From NCBI RefSeq assembly GCF_002352765.1, contig NZ_KZ293963.1, forward strand, positions 2,750,368 through 2,814,367: a DNA stretch of 64,000 bases. The letters run 5' to 3'. Below, in pieces: positions 23,895 to 32,703 of the stretch. The position numbers were made by a program, and so were the translations under genes. Under the pieces are notes generated by a model. That model had not been told where the DNA came from. It made no database searches and saw nothing but the letters and a program-made list of their open reading frames with translations. This DNA is from Alteribacter populi. GTDB lineage: Bacteria; Bacillota; Bacilli; Bacillales; Salisediminibacteriaceae. The first letter of the stretch is position 1. Each line of letters opens with the position of its first letter.

Positions 23895-25133
23895 ATGAGT
23901 AACTTTGAACAAAAGCTTGCAAAATATGCGGAATTAGCTGTTCGAATGGGGATTAACGTCCAAGAAGGACAAGACGTTGTCGTAAACGCCCCGGTAACCG
24001 CTGCTGATTTTGTGAGAAAAGTGGTAAAAGAAGCTTATGAAGCAGGTGCAAAAAATGTACACGTAGAATGGAACGATGACCAAACTGCGAGAATCCGCTA
24101 TGACCTCGCACCGATGGAAGCTTTCAAAGAATTTCCTGAATGGAAAGCAAAAGGAATGGAAGCGCTCGCTGAAAAAGGAGCAGCGTTTTTAACGATCAAA
24201 TCAACGGACCCGGACTTATTTAAAGGCGTGCCAGCTGAACGAATTTCCACCCAAAACAAAACAGCCGGTCTGGCGATGGACACGTTTAGAAAATACATAC
24301 AGTCTGACAAAGTCAGCTGGTGTGTAACAGCAGCACCATCTGCAGGATGGGCTAAAAAAGTATTTCCTGATGTATCAGAAGAAGAAGCGGAAGAAAAACT
24401 TTGGGAAGCGATGTTTGAGGCTGTTCGTATTAACACAGCAGACCCTGTACAAGCATGGAAAGACCATGATGTAACTCTCCAAACAAAGGCGAAGTTTTTA
24501 AACGAACAAAAATACAAAGCGCTTCATTATACAGCTGCAGGAACAGATTTAACAGTTGAACTTCCAGAGGGCCACATTTGGGTTGGCGGTGGTGGTCCAA
24601 ATACTGATGGCACTCACTTTATCGCTAACATGCCGACAGAAGAAGTGTTCACATTACCTAAAAAAGATGGGGTAAACGGTACCGTTCGCAACACGAAACC
24701 ATTAAACTACAGCGGCAATGTAATTGATGGCTTCGCTTTAACTTTCGAAAACGGGAAAGTGATTGACTTCCAAGCAGAAGAAGGTTATGAAACATTGAAG
24801 CATTTGTTGGATACAGATGAAGGCGCTCGCTACTTAGGTGAAGTTGCCCTTGTTCCACACAGCTCACCGATTTCACAATCAGGCATCCTCTTCTACAACA
24901 CGTTGTATGATGAAAATGCATCGAACCACCTTGCATTAGGAAGCGCCTATGCGTTTTGTGTTGAAGGAGGACCCGACATGTCAAAAGAAGAGCAAGAAGC
25001 TCACGGCATTAACAACAGCATTACCCACGTCGATTTCATGGTTGGCTCTGGTGACATGAACATTGATGGTATTAAAGAAGACGGCAGTCGCGAACCTGTA
25101 TTCCGTAATGGGGAATGGGCAACGAACGACTAA
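23895..25133 (+). CDS. M29 family aminopeptidase (AmpS/PepS type)
   Basis: Cytoplasmic metal-dependent aminopeptidase of the M29 thermophilic aminopeptidase family, 412 residues, full length. Typical blocks are NVHVEWNDDQTARIRY early, then EVALVPHSSPISQSGILFYN, LYDENASNHLALGSAYAFC and NNSITHVDFMVGSGDMNIDG, which carry the metal ligands. ATG follows GAGAGAAGGG. Monocistronic, with a strong terminator after. Confidence 0.9.
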   Translation: MSNFEQKLAKYAELAVRMGINVQEGQDVVVNAPVTAADFVRKVVKEAYEAGAKNVHVEWNDDQTARIRYDLAPMEAFKEFPEWKAKGMEALAEKGAAFLTIKSTDPDLFKGVPAERISTQNKTAGLAMDTFRKYIQSDKVSWCVTAAPSAGWAKKVFPDVSEEEAEEKLWEAMFEAVRINTADPVQAWKDHDVTLQTKAKFLNEQKYKALHYTAAGTDLTVELPEGHIWVGGGGPNTDGTHFIANMPTEEVFTLPKKDGVNGTVRNTKPLNYSGNVIDGFALTFENGKVIDFQAEEGYETLKHLLDTDEGARYLGEVALVPHSSPISQSGILFYNTLYDENASNHLALGSAYAFCVEGGPDMSKEEQEAHGINNSITHVDFMVGSGDMNIDGIKEDGSREPVFRNGEWATND

Positions 25134-25157
25134 ACTATTTGTCTCATTTACATTTCA

Positions 25158-25190
25158 AGCCTGCCCTGCTATTAGTAGGGCAGGCTTTTA
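25158..25190 (+). terminator. Aminopeptidase gene terminator
   Basis: Stem AAGCCTGCCCT/AGGGCAGGCTT followed by TTT. Confidence 0.8.
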
Positions 25191-25272
25191 ATTATAGTTC
25201 GACGTTTTTTTACTCTAACAGCTTGTAATATAATAGAATTAATATACAGCGAGATTTAAGGAGGTCACACAA

Positions 25273-26073
25273 ATGACAATGAAAAAAGCACTAACAATTG
25301 CAGGATCTGATACAAGTGGCGGGGCTGGTATCCAAGCTGATTTGTCAACATTTCAAGAGCTTGGTGTATATGGGATGACAGCACTCACGACCATCGTAAC
25401 CATGGATCCGAAAAACGGCTGGGCACATAATGTTTTCCCACAGCCAATTAATGTCGTGGAAACCCAGCTCGAGACAGTTCTCGATGGTGTTGGCATCGAT
25501 GCTATGAAAACGGGCATGCTTGGTTCTAGTGAAATGATTGAAATGGTAGCCGCTACAATTACGGAAAAAGGAGCTAATGTCGTCGTCGATCCTGTTATGG
25601 TTTGTAAAGGTGTAGATGAACCACTTCACCCCGAGCATACAGTGAGCTACCGCGAAGCGCTTGTACCTAAGGCAACCGTCGTCACACCTAACCTGTTTGA
25701 AGCCTCTCAATTGAGCGGTTTACCACCAATCGAAACACTTAACGATATGAAGCAGGCAGCAGCAAAAATTAAAGAGCTGGGACCAAGCTACGTACTCATC
25801 AAAGGTGGCGGTGCTATCGGGGAAACTGCCGTGGACGTCCTTTACGACGGTAAAGAATTCGAAGTTCTTGAATCAAAAAAAATTGACACTAACTACACAC
25901 ACGGAGCTGGCTGTACTTACTCATCAGCGATTTGTGCGGGACTAGCAAATGGCAAGGACGTAAAAACTGCCGTGAAAGACGCGAAAACGTTCATTTCAAA
26001 AGCGATCGAAGGTTCATTTGCTTTGAATCAATACATTGGGCCGGTGAAGCGATTCGCATATCGAGAGCAGTGA
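25273..26073 (+). CDS. pdxK: Pyridoxine/HMP kinase PdxK (ThiD family)
   Basis: Kinase of the PfkB superfamily that phosphorylates pyridoxine, pyridoxal or pyridoxamine in vitamin B6 salvage; B. subtilis PdxK derives from the ThiD branch. It is 266 residues long. KALTIAGSDTSGGAGIQADL is the ThiD/PdxK N-terminal signature, DPVMVCKGVDEP the middle block, and THGAGCTYSSAICAGLA the anion hole with a Cys typical of this group. ATG follows AAGGAGGTCACACAA. A hydroxymethylpyrimidine kinase role cannot be ruled out, but no thiamine gene is near. Confidence 0.88.
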   Translation: MTMKKALTIAGSDTSGGAGIQADLSTFQELGVYGMTALTTIVTMDPKNGWAHNVFPQPINVVETQLETVLDGVGIDAMKTGMLGSSEMIEMVAATITEKGANVVVDPVMVCKGVDEPLHPEHTVSYREALVPKATVVTPNLFEASQLSGLPPIETLNDMKQAAAKIKELGPSYVLIKGGGAIGETAVDVLYDGKEFEVLESKKIDTNYTHGAGCTYSSAICAGLANGKDVKTAVKDAKTFISKAIEGSFALNQYIGPVKRFAYREQ

Positions 26074-26214
26074 TTCTCGGGGGAGCGAACGGGAAGCGTA
26101 AGATCGATGTGGAGCCTGTCTTCTGATTTCTGAAGGCTAATTTGCATTTCACCCGAATGGCGGTGAACTTGAGACCCCCCCCCCACAAAACCTCCTCAAT
26201 CATTTTTGTTCAAT

Positions 26215-26260
26215 AAAAACGGTCCCAATTATCGAACGCGGATAAATGGAACCGTTTTTT
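26215..26260 (+). terminator. pdxK terminator
   Basis: AAAAACGGT pairs with ACCGTTTTT, with TTTTTT following; the loop is long (about 25 bases). Confidence 0.6.
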
Positions 26261-26392
26261 ACTTAATGAGAGACTGTATTATCCCAGCTTCTTTTTATAT
26301 TTAATTCTATTAAATTATAGGTATCCATTAGCTTAAGAATAACCGCATAGTTATCTTTTAATAAAAACAGCGTTAGCTCGCATGCTTTTAAG

Positions 26393-26437
26393 TCTCAAGG
26401 ATGCTTTTCCCTTTAGACGCGTAGCGTGAAGGTAGCT
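26393..26437 (+). repeat. 45-bp dispersed repeat, copy 2
   Basis: TCTCAAGGATGCTTTTCCC then GACGCGTAGCGTGAAGGTAG; related to the reverse complement of 21488-21532. Confidence 0.6.
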
Positions 26438-26500
26438 ATCAGACCTATACTTCCTTATCTCTGAACAAAAACTATTGACTACACCGTATTGTTACTAGAG

Positions 26501-26594
26501 GATGTTCAAAAAGTCCGCTAAAAATAGCTGCCGTTGAAAAGGATTTCCTGCTAAGTAGCTCGGTGTCTTTTTGGGCTTCTTTTGAACACGCACT
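26501..26594. mobile_element. MITE-like element, copy 1 (94 bp)
   Basis: Starts GATGTTCAAAAAGTCCGC and ends CTTTTGAACACGCACT, so the ends contain the inverted core TGTTCAAAA. ACTAGAG (26494-26500) and ACTAAAG (26595-26601) flank it like a slightly diverged target-site duplication. The first ~30 bases match the element at 52449-52600; the middle differs and no ORF is present. Confidence 0.6.
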
Positions 26595-26843
26595 ACTAAA
26601 GAATGATATTTAAGACATTAGACGACAAGATCTTACAAATATCAAACAATTTCTTTCATGTCGACCTCCTATCCAGTATTCATAATGAAATTTTCGTTAT
26701 TTTCATAGTTCAAATGTAACTGTACAAGGGGATCATCCTAAAATTTAACACGACAGCACTCAACAAATTCTGTATACCTTTTCTAGTAACCTATATTTAG
26801 CCACCCTAAATATAGTGGGTAAATACTTAAGAGGAGGAGTTTG

Positions 26844-27995
26844 ATGAATAAAATAGTAAAAGCACTAGTCGTTACTTTAGTTTGGACTCTCATTTTCGCT
26901 TCAACAATGAATGTACACGCCAACGGGAATGGTCCTTCCACAGAGGGAGAAACGAACATTTCTAGTATACTTACGTACGATGAAATGATTGAATCATTAG
27001 AGCAAATTGAGCGAACAAGCAGGCGTGATGTTGATGTCTTCACTCTTGCTGACTATGGAACTGAGTACAACAAAAGTGAACAAGGTAGAGATTTGTATGT
27101 AGCAAAAGTTGGGGACGGACCTAAGAAAATGTGGGTGCAAAGCCGGATCCACGGTGATGAACCATACGGAGCAGAAGCTTCTATTGAGCTATTAAAGAAG
27201 TTAGGGAATAATGGTTCGAAAGATTATCAGACGCTTGTCGATGAATTTACGTTATATTTCATCCCGATGTATAACCCAGATGGTAGTGAAATGAATATCC
27301 GTCAAACCGTTTTATGGGATCAAGAAAACGATGAACCCCTTTTAGATCAAAACGGAAATGAAACTCGTATTGATTTAAACCGTGATTGGGCACATCATGC
27401 TTTCGAGGCTAAAGAATCTAAAGCTTTTTACGAATTTTGGACAGACCTTCAACCTGATTATGTACTCGATATTCATCATCAAGGGTTGAAAGAAATGTAT
27501 GGCACAGGTGAGACGGTTACGATGTCATTAGGTATTTCACTCGCTCCAGGCGGCCCAACCTTACCGGGAATTAAAGATGGCGCTTATGATGAGCTTACCC
27601 GTCAAATGCAAGTCCACGTCTACGATGCATTGACGGAGTTTGGACATATTACGATTGACCGTTACCAGGTTGGCCAGGGCTTAGAAATTGACATTCATGG
27701 CGGAGTCGTTTCAGCAATGATGCTTGGGTTGGATCACGAAGGATTAAATCCAGAGGGCTATAGTAACCCTGCGATCTTCTTTGAAACATCCGGTAATACG
27801 CGTGACGGCAACCTGGGACAACGCTCAAGAGGGAAATTAATCCGCCAAAACGAAATCGGAATTAAGCATCTCCTTCTTGGTTTGGCCAATGGAGAAGTGT
27901 ATGAAGCCGATGCAGATCGTTGGGATGAGATCCCGCACCGCCCTACTGAAGGATATCAGACCGATCATAGCGGGATTGTTCCTGTAGGGTACTAA
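26844..27995 (+). CDS. Secreted M14 family zinc carboxypeptidase
   Basis: Exported peptidase, 383 residues. A signal peptide is clear: MNKIVKALVV, a hydrophobic core to about residue 20, and VHA at 24-26. Zinc ligands: H103 and E106 in RIHGDEPYG and H211 in YVLDIHHQG; Asn/Arg in IDLNRDWAHHAF bind substrate; the catalytic Glu is probably in AIFFETSGNTRDG. ATG 26844 follows GAGGAGGAG. It is monocistronic. It could process peptides or peptidoglycan stems; no cell-wall-binding domain is visible. Confidence 0.85.
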   Translation: MNKIVKALVVTLVWTLIFASTMNVHANGNGPSTEGETNISSILTYDEMIESLEQIERTSRRDVDVFTLADYGTEYNKSEQGRDLYVAKVGDGPKKMWVQSRIHGDEPYGAEASIELLKKLGNNGSKDYQTLVDEFTLYFIPMYNPDGSEMNIRQTVLWDQENDEPLLDQNGNETRIDLNRDWAHHAFEAKESKAFYEFWTDLQPDYVLDIHHQGLKEMYGTGETVTMSLGISLAPGGPTLPGIKDGAYDELTRQMQVHVYDALTEFGHITIDRYQVGQGLEIDIHGGVVSAMMLGLDHEGLNPEGYSNPAIFFETSGNTRDGNLGQRSRGKLIRQNEIGIKHLLLGLANGEVYEADADRWDEIPHRPTEGYQTDHSGIVPVGY

Positions 27996-28142
27996 AAAGC
28001 TAGCTTTGAGGACAGAGAGACTTTAGTTGGACTTGTCCTTTTGGAATTAAAAGAGGCGAGATGATTCTGCATAAATAAAATACATTAATAGTGCCGAGCT
28101 CGCAGTCAGTGGAGCTTAAGCAAATATTGTAAGTTAAAACGG

Positions 28143-28172
28143 AAAAAACACCCCACACAAGGGGTGTTTTTT
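28143..28172. terminator. Terminator between convergent M14 and M20 genes
   Basis: AAAAAACACCCC/GGGGTGTTTTTT, symmetrical with T-runs on both strands. Confidence 0.8.
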
Positions 28173-28177
28173 CTACT

Positions 28178-29365
28178 CTAAACGAGTGCTGCTTGTTCCG
28201 TTTCAAACTCTGCTTTAATTTTATTTAATCGATCTGGTTCCATCAACAACAGCAGTCCAGTGAGCGCAAGAGATTTCGCACCTAATAGTAGCGCCTCATC
28301 CCCCTCTTTAGATTTTGCCGCCTCCCGAAAGGCATCTGTATGAACAACGAGATCCTCTGCTCCAATTTTCAAAAACGGATGAATCGTTGGTACAACCTGG
28401 CTCACATTTCCAGCATCAGTGGAACCTAACCCTTTGTTGTTTACTGGATCAAAGGGCGCGCCCAAGCTTTCTACCTGCTCTTGAAAAAGAGCATCCAGGG
28501 AATCGTTTAGCTTAAAGTTATCTACTTCATTTTGAATCTTAATCACATTAAGCTCTGCACCAGTAGCTAGCGCTGCTCCCTCGGCAATCGCTCGAACTTT
28601 TTTCGTGACTTCGGTGCACCTTTCTCTTGTCGCTGCACGAATGTAAAAGCGCGCTTTTGCGTAATCAGGAACGATGTTTGGCGCGTCACCTCCATGAGTT
28701 ATGATCCCATGGATTCGTATATCATCTGTTGTATGCTGACGCAGTGCATTTACGCCGTTAAAAAGCTGAATTACACTATCCAATGCGTTAATTCCCTGCT
28801 CTGGTGAAGCTGCTGCATGAGCAGAGCGCCCAGTGAATTCGAAATCTAGTGGATCGACTGCTAACGAATTTCCAGAGCGTGTATTTTTGTTATACGGGTG
28901 AATCATCATGCAGACGTCCACTCCTTCAAGAAGGCCTGACTTTACAAAGCTCCCTTTCGCACTGCCATTTGGCCCTCCCTCTTCTGCTGGCGTTCCAAAG
29001 ACAACGACCTTCCCTCCTGTTTCATGAAGAACTTCGCTCAAGGAAATTCCTGCCGCAACGCTTGCAGTTCCGATGATATTATGACCGCACGCGTGACCAA
29101 GACCAGGAAGTGCGTCGTACTCTGCCAAGAACCCAATCGTTGGCCCTTCTTTACAGGAGGCTTTCGTAGCTACAAAAGACGTTTCATGACCAGCGACGGC
29201 TTTTTCAACGTCAAACCCATTGTTTATAAGCAACGCTGTTAATGTTTCAGAAGCAAAGTACTCTTCATTGCCGATTTCAGGGCGTTCATGTATAAGGTGA
29301 CTTGTGGTTAGATACGTTTCTTGGTTTTCTTCTACAGCCTGTAAAACAAATTCTCTTAATTCCAT
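28178..29365 (-). CDS. M20 family amidohydrolase (AbgB/hippurate-hydrolase type)
   Basis: Cytoplasmic metallo-hydrolase that removes an acyl group from an N-acyl amino acid or cleaves a related amide; 395 residues from ATG 29365 (GTG 29371 is equally possible, with GAGAGGG upstream). Metal-site blocks: IGFLAEYDALPGLGHACGHNIIG, FGTPAEEGGPNG, and a dimerisation domain with EFTGRSAHAAASPEQGINALD. It is the last gene of the SAM-riboswitch-controlled metNIQ unit, 43 bases after metQ. This suggests it releases methionine from an imported N-acylated or amide-linked methionine, which is inference. Confidence 0.82.
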   Translation of the reverse strand: MELREFVLQAVEENQETYLTTSHLIHERPEIGNEEYFASETLTALLINNGFDVEKAVAGHETSFVATKASCKEGPTIGFLAEYDALPGLGHACGHNIIGTASVAAGISLSEVLHETGGKVVVFGTPAEEGGPNGSAKGSFVKSGLLEGVDVCMMIHPYNKNTRSGNSLAVDPLDFEFTGRSAHAAASPEQGINALDSVIQLFNGVNALRQHTTDDIRIHGIITHGGDAPNIVPDYAKARFYIRAATRERCTEVTKKVRAIAEGAALATGAELNVIKIQNEVDNFKLNDSLDALFQEQVESLGAPFDPVNNKGLGSTDAGNVSQVVPTIHPFLKIGAEDLVVHTDAFREAAKSKEGDEALLLGAKSLALTGLLLLMEPDRLNKIKAEFETEQAALV

Positions 29366-29408
29366 TGTCACTTGAACCCTCTCCTCACCTATGCCAGACT
29401 TCTGTAAA

Positions 29409-30236
29409 TTAATAGTCGCGAAGCTCTTCCATATCGTCGATGAATGTTGGAAGGAGTGAGTTTTCATAGAGATCAATAATAAACTCCTGCGTATCCTCTT
29501 CATGGTATAGCTCAGCTATTCGCTGTAACGTTTCATTATCTGTATCTTCGGATTGGACTGCAAGAATATTAACGTAAGCAGCTGCACCGTCTGAGTCTTC
29601 AATAAAAATAGCGTCATTTACCGGAATGTAGCCGGCTTCAACAGCAACTCCATTATTTATTACAGACCCATCCACATCAGGAATTACCCTTGGCGTTTGT
29701 GCGGCTTGAACCTCTTCGATATTAATGTTGTGAGGATTATCTACGATCGCACTCGCATCACCAATCCCATCAAAATCTTCCGGAAGCTCAATAAACCCTG
29801 CTTCTTGAAGTAAAAGCAGTGCACGTCCCTGGTTCGTTTCTTCTTGAGGAACGGCAATTGTCGCCCCTTCTGGGATTTCCTCGTGAGATTCGTATTTATC
29901 GGAATATAACCCCATAGGAGCAATATACGTACCCGCGATCGGCTCTAGGTCTAAATTATGCTCCTCGATAAAATTGTCAAAATAGGAAATCGTTTGGAAA
30001 GCATTAAAATCGATTTCTCCGTCTGCAAGTGCCATGTTCGGTCTTACGTAATCAGAGAATTCCTGAACCTCCAAAGTGATTCCCTCTTCAGCTGCTTTAT
30101 CGGACATGTATTCCCAAAGTGGGATTCCTGATCCGTTCACACCAACTGTTACGGTATCGTCATCTGATCCGCCACAACCGGCCAAAATTGCTGTAAGTGA
30201 TACTGCAGAAACAAGTGTCGTCATGAGTTTTTTCAT
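29409..30236 (-). CDS. metQ: Methionine ABC transporter substrate-binding lipoprotein MetQ
   Basis: Lipoprotein of the NlpA/MetQ family, 275 residues, that captures methionine (or derivatives) outside the membrane. The lipobox is ILAGC with Cys at about residue 21, followed by an acidic linker GGSDDD. The ligand fold includes DFNAFQTISYFDNFIEEHN and APMGLYSDKYES, typical of MetQ. ATG follows AAAGGAGAGATC. Third gene of metN-metI-metQ-M20. Confidence 0.9.
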   Translation of the reverse strand: MKKLMTTLVSAVSLTAILAGCGGSDDDTVTVGVNGSGIPLWEYMSDKAAEEGITLEVQEFSDYVRPNMALADGEIDFNAFQTISYFDNFIEEHNLDLEPIAGTYIAPMGLYSDKYESHEEIPEGATIAVPQEETNQGRALLLLQEAGFIELPEDFDGIGDASAIVDNPHNINIEEVQAAQTPRVIPDVDGSVINNGVAVEAGYIPVNDAIFIEDSDGAAAYVNILAVQSEDTDNETLQRIAELYHEEDTQEFIIDLYENSLLPTFIDDMEELRDY

Positions 30237-30271
30237 GATTGATCTCTCCTTTAGTGTGTGTAATGAACTTT

Positions 30272-30937
30272 TTAGCGACGGCGGATCGCTCTAGATAAAC
30301 GATTTCCACCTGTTTGAATGATTTGAACAATAATAACGAGAAGAATAACCGTGACAAGCATGACATCTGAGTGGAAGCGCTGGTAGCCATAGGCAATCGC
30401 TAAATCACCCAGTCCACCGCCTCCTACAGCTCCAGCCATTGCTGATGCTCCGACTAATCCGACTGTAGCAATCGTTAAGTTTAAAACAAGTGAACTTAAT
30501 GCTTCTGGAATGAGAAAGCGGAAGATGATTTGCCAAGGTGTAGCCCCCATCGATTTAGCTGCTTCCGTAACGCCTGGGTCTACTTCTAGTAAGCTACTTT
30601 CAACCAACCTCGCAATGAATGGTGCAGCAAAAATAACGAGTGGCACCATCGCGGCTGTTGTACCAATCGTTGTTCCTACAACAAGACGAGTAAACGGAAT
30701 AATTGCCACCATCAGAATGATAAAAGGTACTGAACGAACAACATTGACAATGGTATTCAAAATTTGGAACGCAATTTTATTTTCAAACAATTGACCTTTT
30801 CGAGTAACAACGACGGCGACGCCTAACGGAATTCCGATTAAGCTTGCAAACAGTAGCGGAAAGGCCGTCATCGCGAGCGTCTCTAGTGTTGCTTCCCATA
30901 CACGAACCCAAAAGGTGCTCCAATCAGTACTCCTCAT
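30272..30937 (-). CDS. metI: Methionine ABC transporter permease MetI
   Basis: Inner-membrane permease, 221 residues with five predicted helices. The EAA loop that contacts MetN is EAAKSMGATPWQIIFRFLIPEA. MVPLVIFAAPFIARLVESS and VGGGGLGDLAIAYGYQRF are typical of MetI (MetP in B. subtilis). Its start overlaps the end of metN by 14 bases, a sign of translational coupling. Confidence 0.92.
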   Translation of the reverse strand: MRSTDWSTFWVRVWEATLETLAMTAFPLLFASLIGIPLGVAVVVTRKGQLFENKIAFQILNTIVNVVRSVPFIILMVAIIPFTRLVVGTTIGTTAAMVPLVIFAAPFIARLVESSLLEVDPGVTEAAKSMGATPWQIIFRFLIPEALSSLVLNLTIATVGLVGASAMAGAVGGGGLGDLAIAYGYQRFHSDVMLVTVILLVIIVQIIQTGGNRLSRAIRRR

Positions 30938-31955
30938 GAATGTCGACCTCCCTTATCGTCAAATCCTTACCGATGAAGGAGACGGCTTCTTGTATCCGGC
31001 TTTCGTCACCGTGGAACTCGACGATTAAATTTCCGAAAGGCTTTTCTTGAAGCTCTGTAATATGTCCATACAACACGTTCACTTCGATATCAAAACGTTT
31101 TGACACTTTAGAAAGTACAGGTTGACTGGCCATTTCTCCTTCAAACAAAACCCGGTAGATTTGATGAGAATCACCATCGTTTTTCAGCGTTTCTAGGACC
31201 GAGCGAGGAAGCTTATCTTGCATCACGGAACTTACAAAGTTCTTCGTCGTCTTTGACTGTGGTCGGGAAAAAACATCAAATACGCTTCCGGATTCAATAA
31301 CTTCGCCACCTTCCATCACCGCTACCCGGTTACATATATCACGAATGACCGGCATTTCGTGAGTAATAATGAGCACTGTAATGTTGAATTCGCGATTTAC
31401 TTTTTTCAATAACTCTAAAATCGCTTTAGTCGTTTGTGGATCTAAGGCGGAGGTCGCTTCATCACAAAGGAGAACTTCAGGTGATGTAGCCAATGCTCTG
31501 GCGATTCCGACACGCTGCTTCTGACCTCCAGAAAGCTGGTCGGGATAATTATCAGCTTTGTCACTTAGCCCAACGAAGGAAAGCAACTCTTCAACTCGTT
31601 TTTTTATTTTTGACTTCGGCGTTTTGATCAGTTGTAAAGGAATCGCGACATTTGCATAGACCGTTTTTGATTCACACAAGTTAAAATGCTGAAAAATCAT
31701 CCCGATCTTCTTTCGAGCTTCCCTCAGTTCCTTTGCAGAAAGACTTTTCATATCGCGGCCATTAACAGAAACAATGCCTGCTGTCGGCTCTTCAAGTAAG
31801 TTAACACATCGGATTAGTGTACTTTTACCAGCCCCACTGAATCCGATAACGCCATAGATGTCACCTTTATTTACCTTAAAAGACACATCTTTTACAGCCG
31901 TGACCGTGCCTTCTACTCCTTCATACTCTTTTGTTACATTGTCGAAGGTTATCAT
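30924..31955 (-). CDS. metN: Methionine ABC transporter ATPase MetN
   Basis: ATP-binding subunit, 343 residues. Walker A GFSGAGKST at about 38-46, signature LSGGQKQRVGIARAL, Walker B VLLCDEATSALDP, H-loop IITHEM. A C-terminal NIL domain (about 265-340) is the methionine sensor for trans-inhibition in this family. ATG follows GAAAGGAGC. It is the first gene after the SAM riboswitch and terminator. Confidence 0.93.
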   Translation of the reverse strand: MITFDNVTKEYEGVEGTVTAVKDVSFKVNKGDIYGVIGFSGAGKSTLIRCVNLLEEPTAGIVSVNGRDMKSLSAKELREARKKIGMIFQHFNLCESKTVYANVAIPLQLIKTPKSKIKKRVEELLSFVGLSDKADNYPDQLSGGQKQRVGIARALATSPEVLLCDEATSALDPQTTKAILELLKKVNREFNITVLIITHEMPVIRDICNRVAVMEGGEVIESGSVFDVFSRPQSKTTKNFVSSVMQDKLPRSVLETLKNDGDSHQIYRVLFEGEMASQPVLSKVSKRFDIEVNVLYGHITELQEKPFGNLIVEFHGDESRIQEAVSFIGKDLTIREVDIHEEY

Positions 31956-32002
31956 GGTGCGCTAGCTCCTTTCACATCAGAATTTCACATTTTAAGTAAA
32001 CT

Positions 32003-32037
32003 AAAAACCCCTCTTCTTATTGAATAAGAAGAGGGGT
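32003..32037 (-). terminator. Riboswitch-controlled intrinsic terminator before metN
   Basis: Minus-strand hairpin with arms CCCCTCTTCTTATT and AATAAGAAGAGGGG followed by TTTTTAG. It lies directly after the SAM-I aptamer; AATAAGAAG shares sequence with the aptamer P1 arm, as needed for an anti-terminator switch. Confidence 0.85.
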
Positions 32038-32056
32038 AAGAATGTAAGATACCTCT

Positions 32057-32182
32057 CTTCTTATCTCTCAAGCTTGTTGGTTTTGGTAAGCTTGATGGAA
32101 TTGGCACAGTATTCTGATCGTCATCAGAACCCGCTGCCGAGGCTTCAAAGGGCCATATCCCTCTGCCTCTCTTGATAAGAAG
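32057..32182 (-). ncRNA. SAM-I (S-box) riboswitch
   Basis: On the minus strand the P1 arms are CTTCTTATCAAG and CTTGAGAGATAAGAAG. The conserved core is seen as AGAGGCAGAGGGA, GAAGCCTCGGCAGC, and TGTGCCAATTCCATCAAGC. This is the classic S-box order. With S-adenosylmethionine bound the downstream terminator forms, so metNIQ and the M20 gene are expressed when SAM is low. Confidence 0.95.
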
Positions 32183-32700
32183 ATGAATTATTAAGTTATC
32201 GAAATGTCCTTTTAAAGACAATTTTGTCATTCGGTTTTTTCTGAACTTTATGTGATTGTTGTTTATATTACAGCGAACTCCGGAAAAGAGTCAATAACAA
32301 ACAGTAATGAAAGCGCTTTACATAACAAAAGTAATCTTTTATACCTATATAAATTCCAATAGAAGGATTTTAGTTGACTTTTATAAAATCGAGCAAAGAA
32401 GAGCCCAAGAGGTGAAACCTTTGAGCATCGGAAAGTACCTGTGAATTCAAGGTGTGCAGCAATTTTTCTTGTGGGGTCTCCAGTTTTTATGGCTACCATG
32501 ACAGGTAGTGATTGATACACCCCATCCATTCGCACTCCTTCATTTACACTAACTTCGAGTAAAAACGACATCATTCAATCTGATTTTTGATTTAAATAAG
32601 AAGTTATTTTACAAAATTCTCTGAAAAAATATAAAGCAGGCTCCTTCTTTTTTCTGAATTTTCGATATATAATAGAGTGATAAAGAGACAAAGGGGGATA
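32183..32700. other. Intergenic region upstream of the riboswitch
   Basis: About 500 bases between the riboswitch and the AGCS symporter gene. A minus-strand frame at 32263-32574 (104 codons) contains GVYQSLPVMVAIKTGDPTRK but has no recognised homologue in my memory and its tail looks non-coding. The promoter of the riboswitch transcript should lie near 32190-32270. TATAAT occurs on the + strand near 32668-32673 ahead of the symporter gene. Confidence 0.4.
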
Positions 32701-32703
32701 AAG

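Larger units (their letters stand above)
26074..26843. other. Long intergenic region with repeats
   Basis: No supportable gene in about 770 bases. Contents: a run of ten C (26175-26184), a terminator (26215-26260), the second 45-bp repeat (26393-26437) and a MITE-like element (26501-26594). GAGGAGGAG before 26844 is the ribosome binding site of the M14 peptidase gene. Confidence 0.6.

Noticed and set aside
26175..26184. Run of ten C as a phase-variation tract
   Set aside because: It lies outside any gene and about 100 bases after the pdxK stop, with no promoter around it; also a common sequencing-error site.
32263..32574. 104-codon minus-strand frame containing GVYQSLPVMVAIKTGDPTRK
   Set aside because: No recognised family, no clear ribosome binding site, and a tail that looks like translated AT-rich DNA; left as intergenic.
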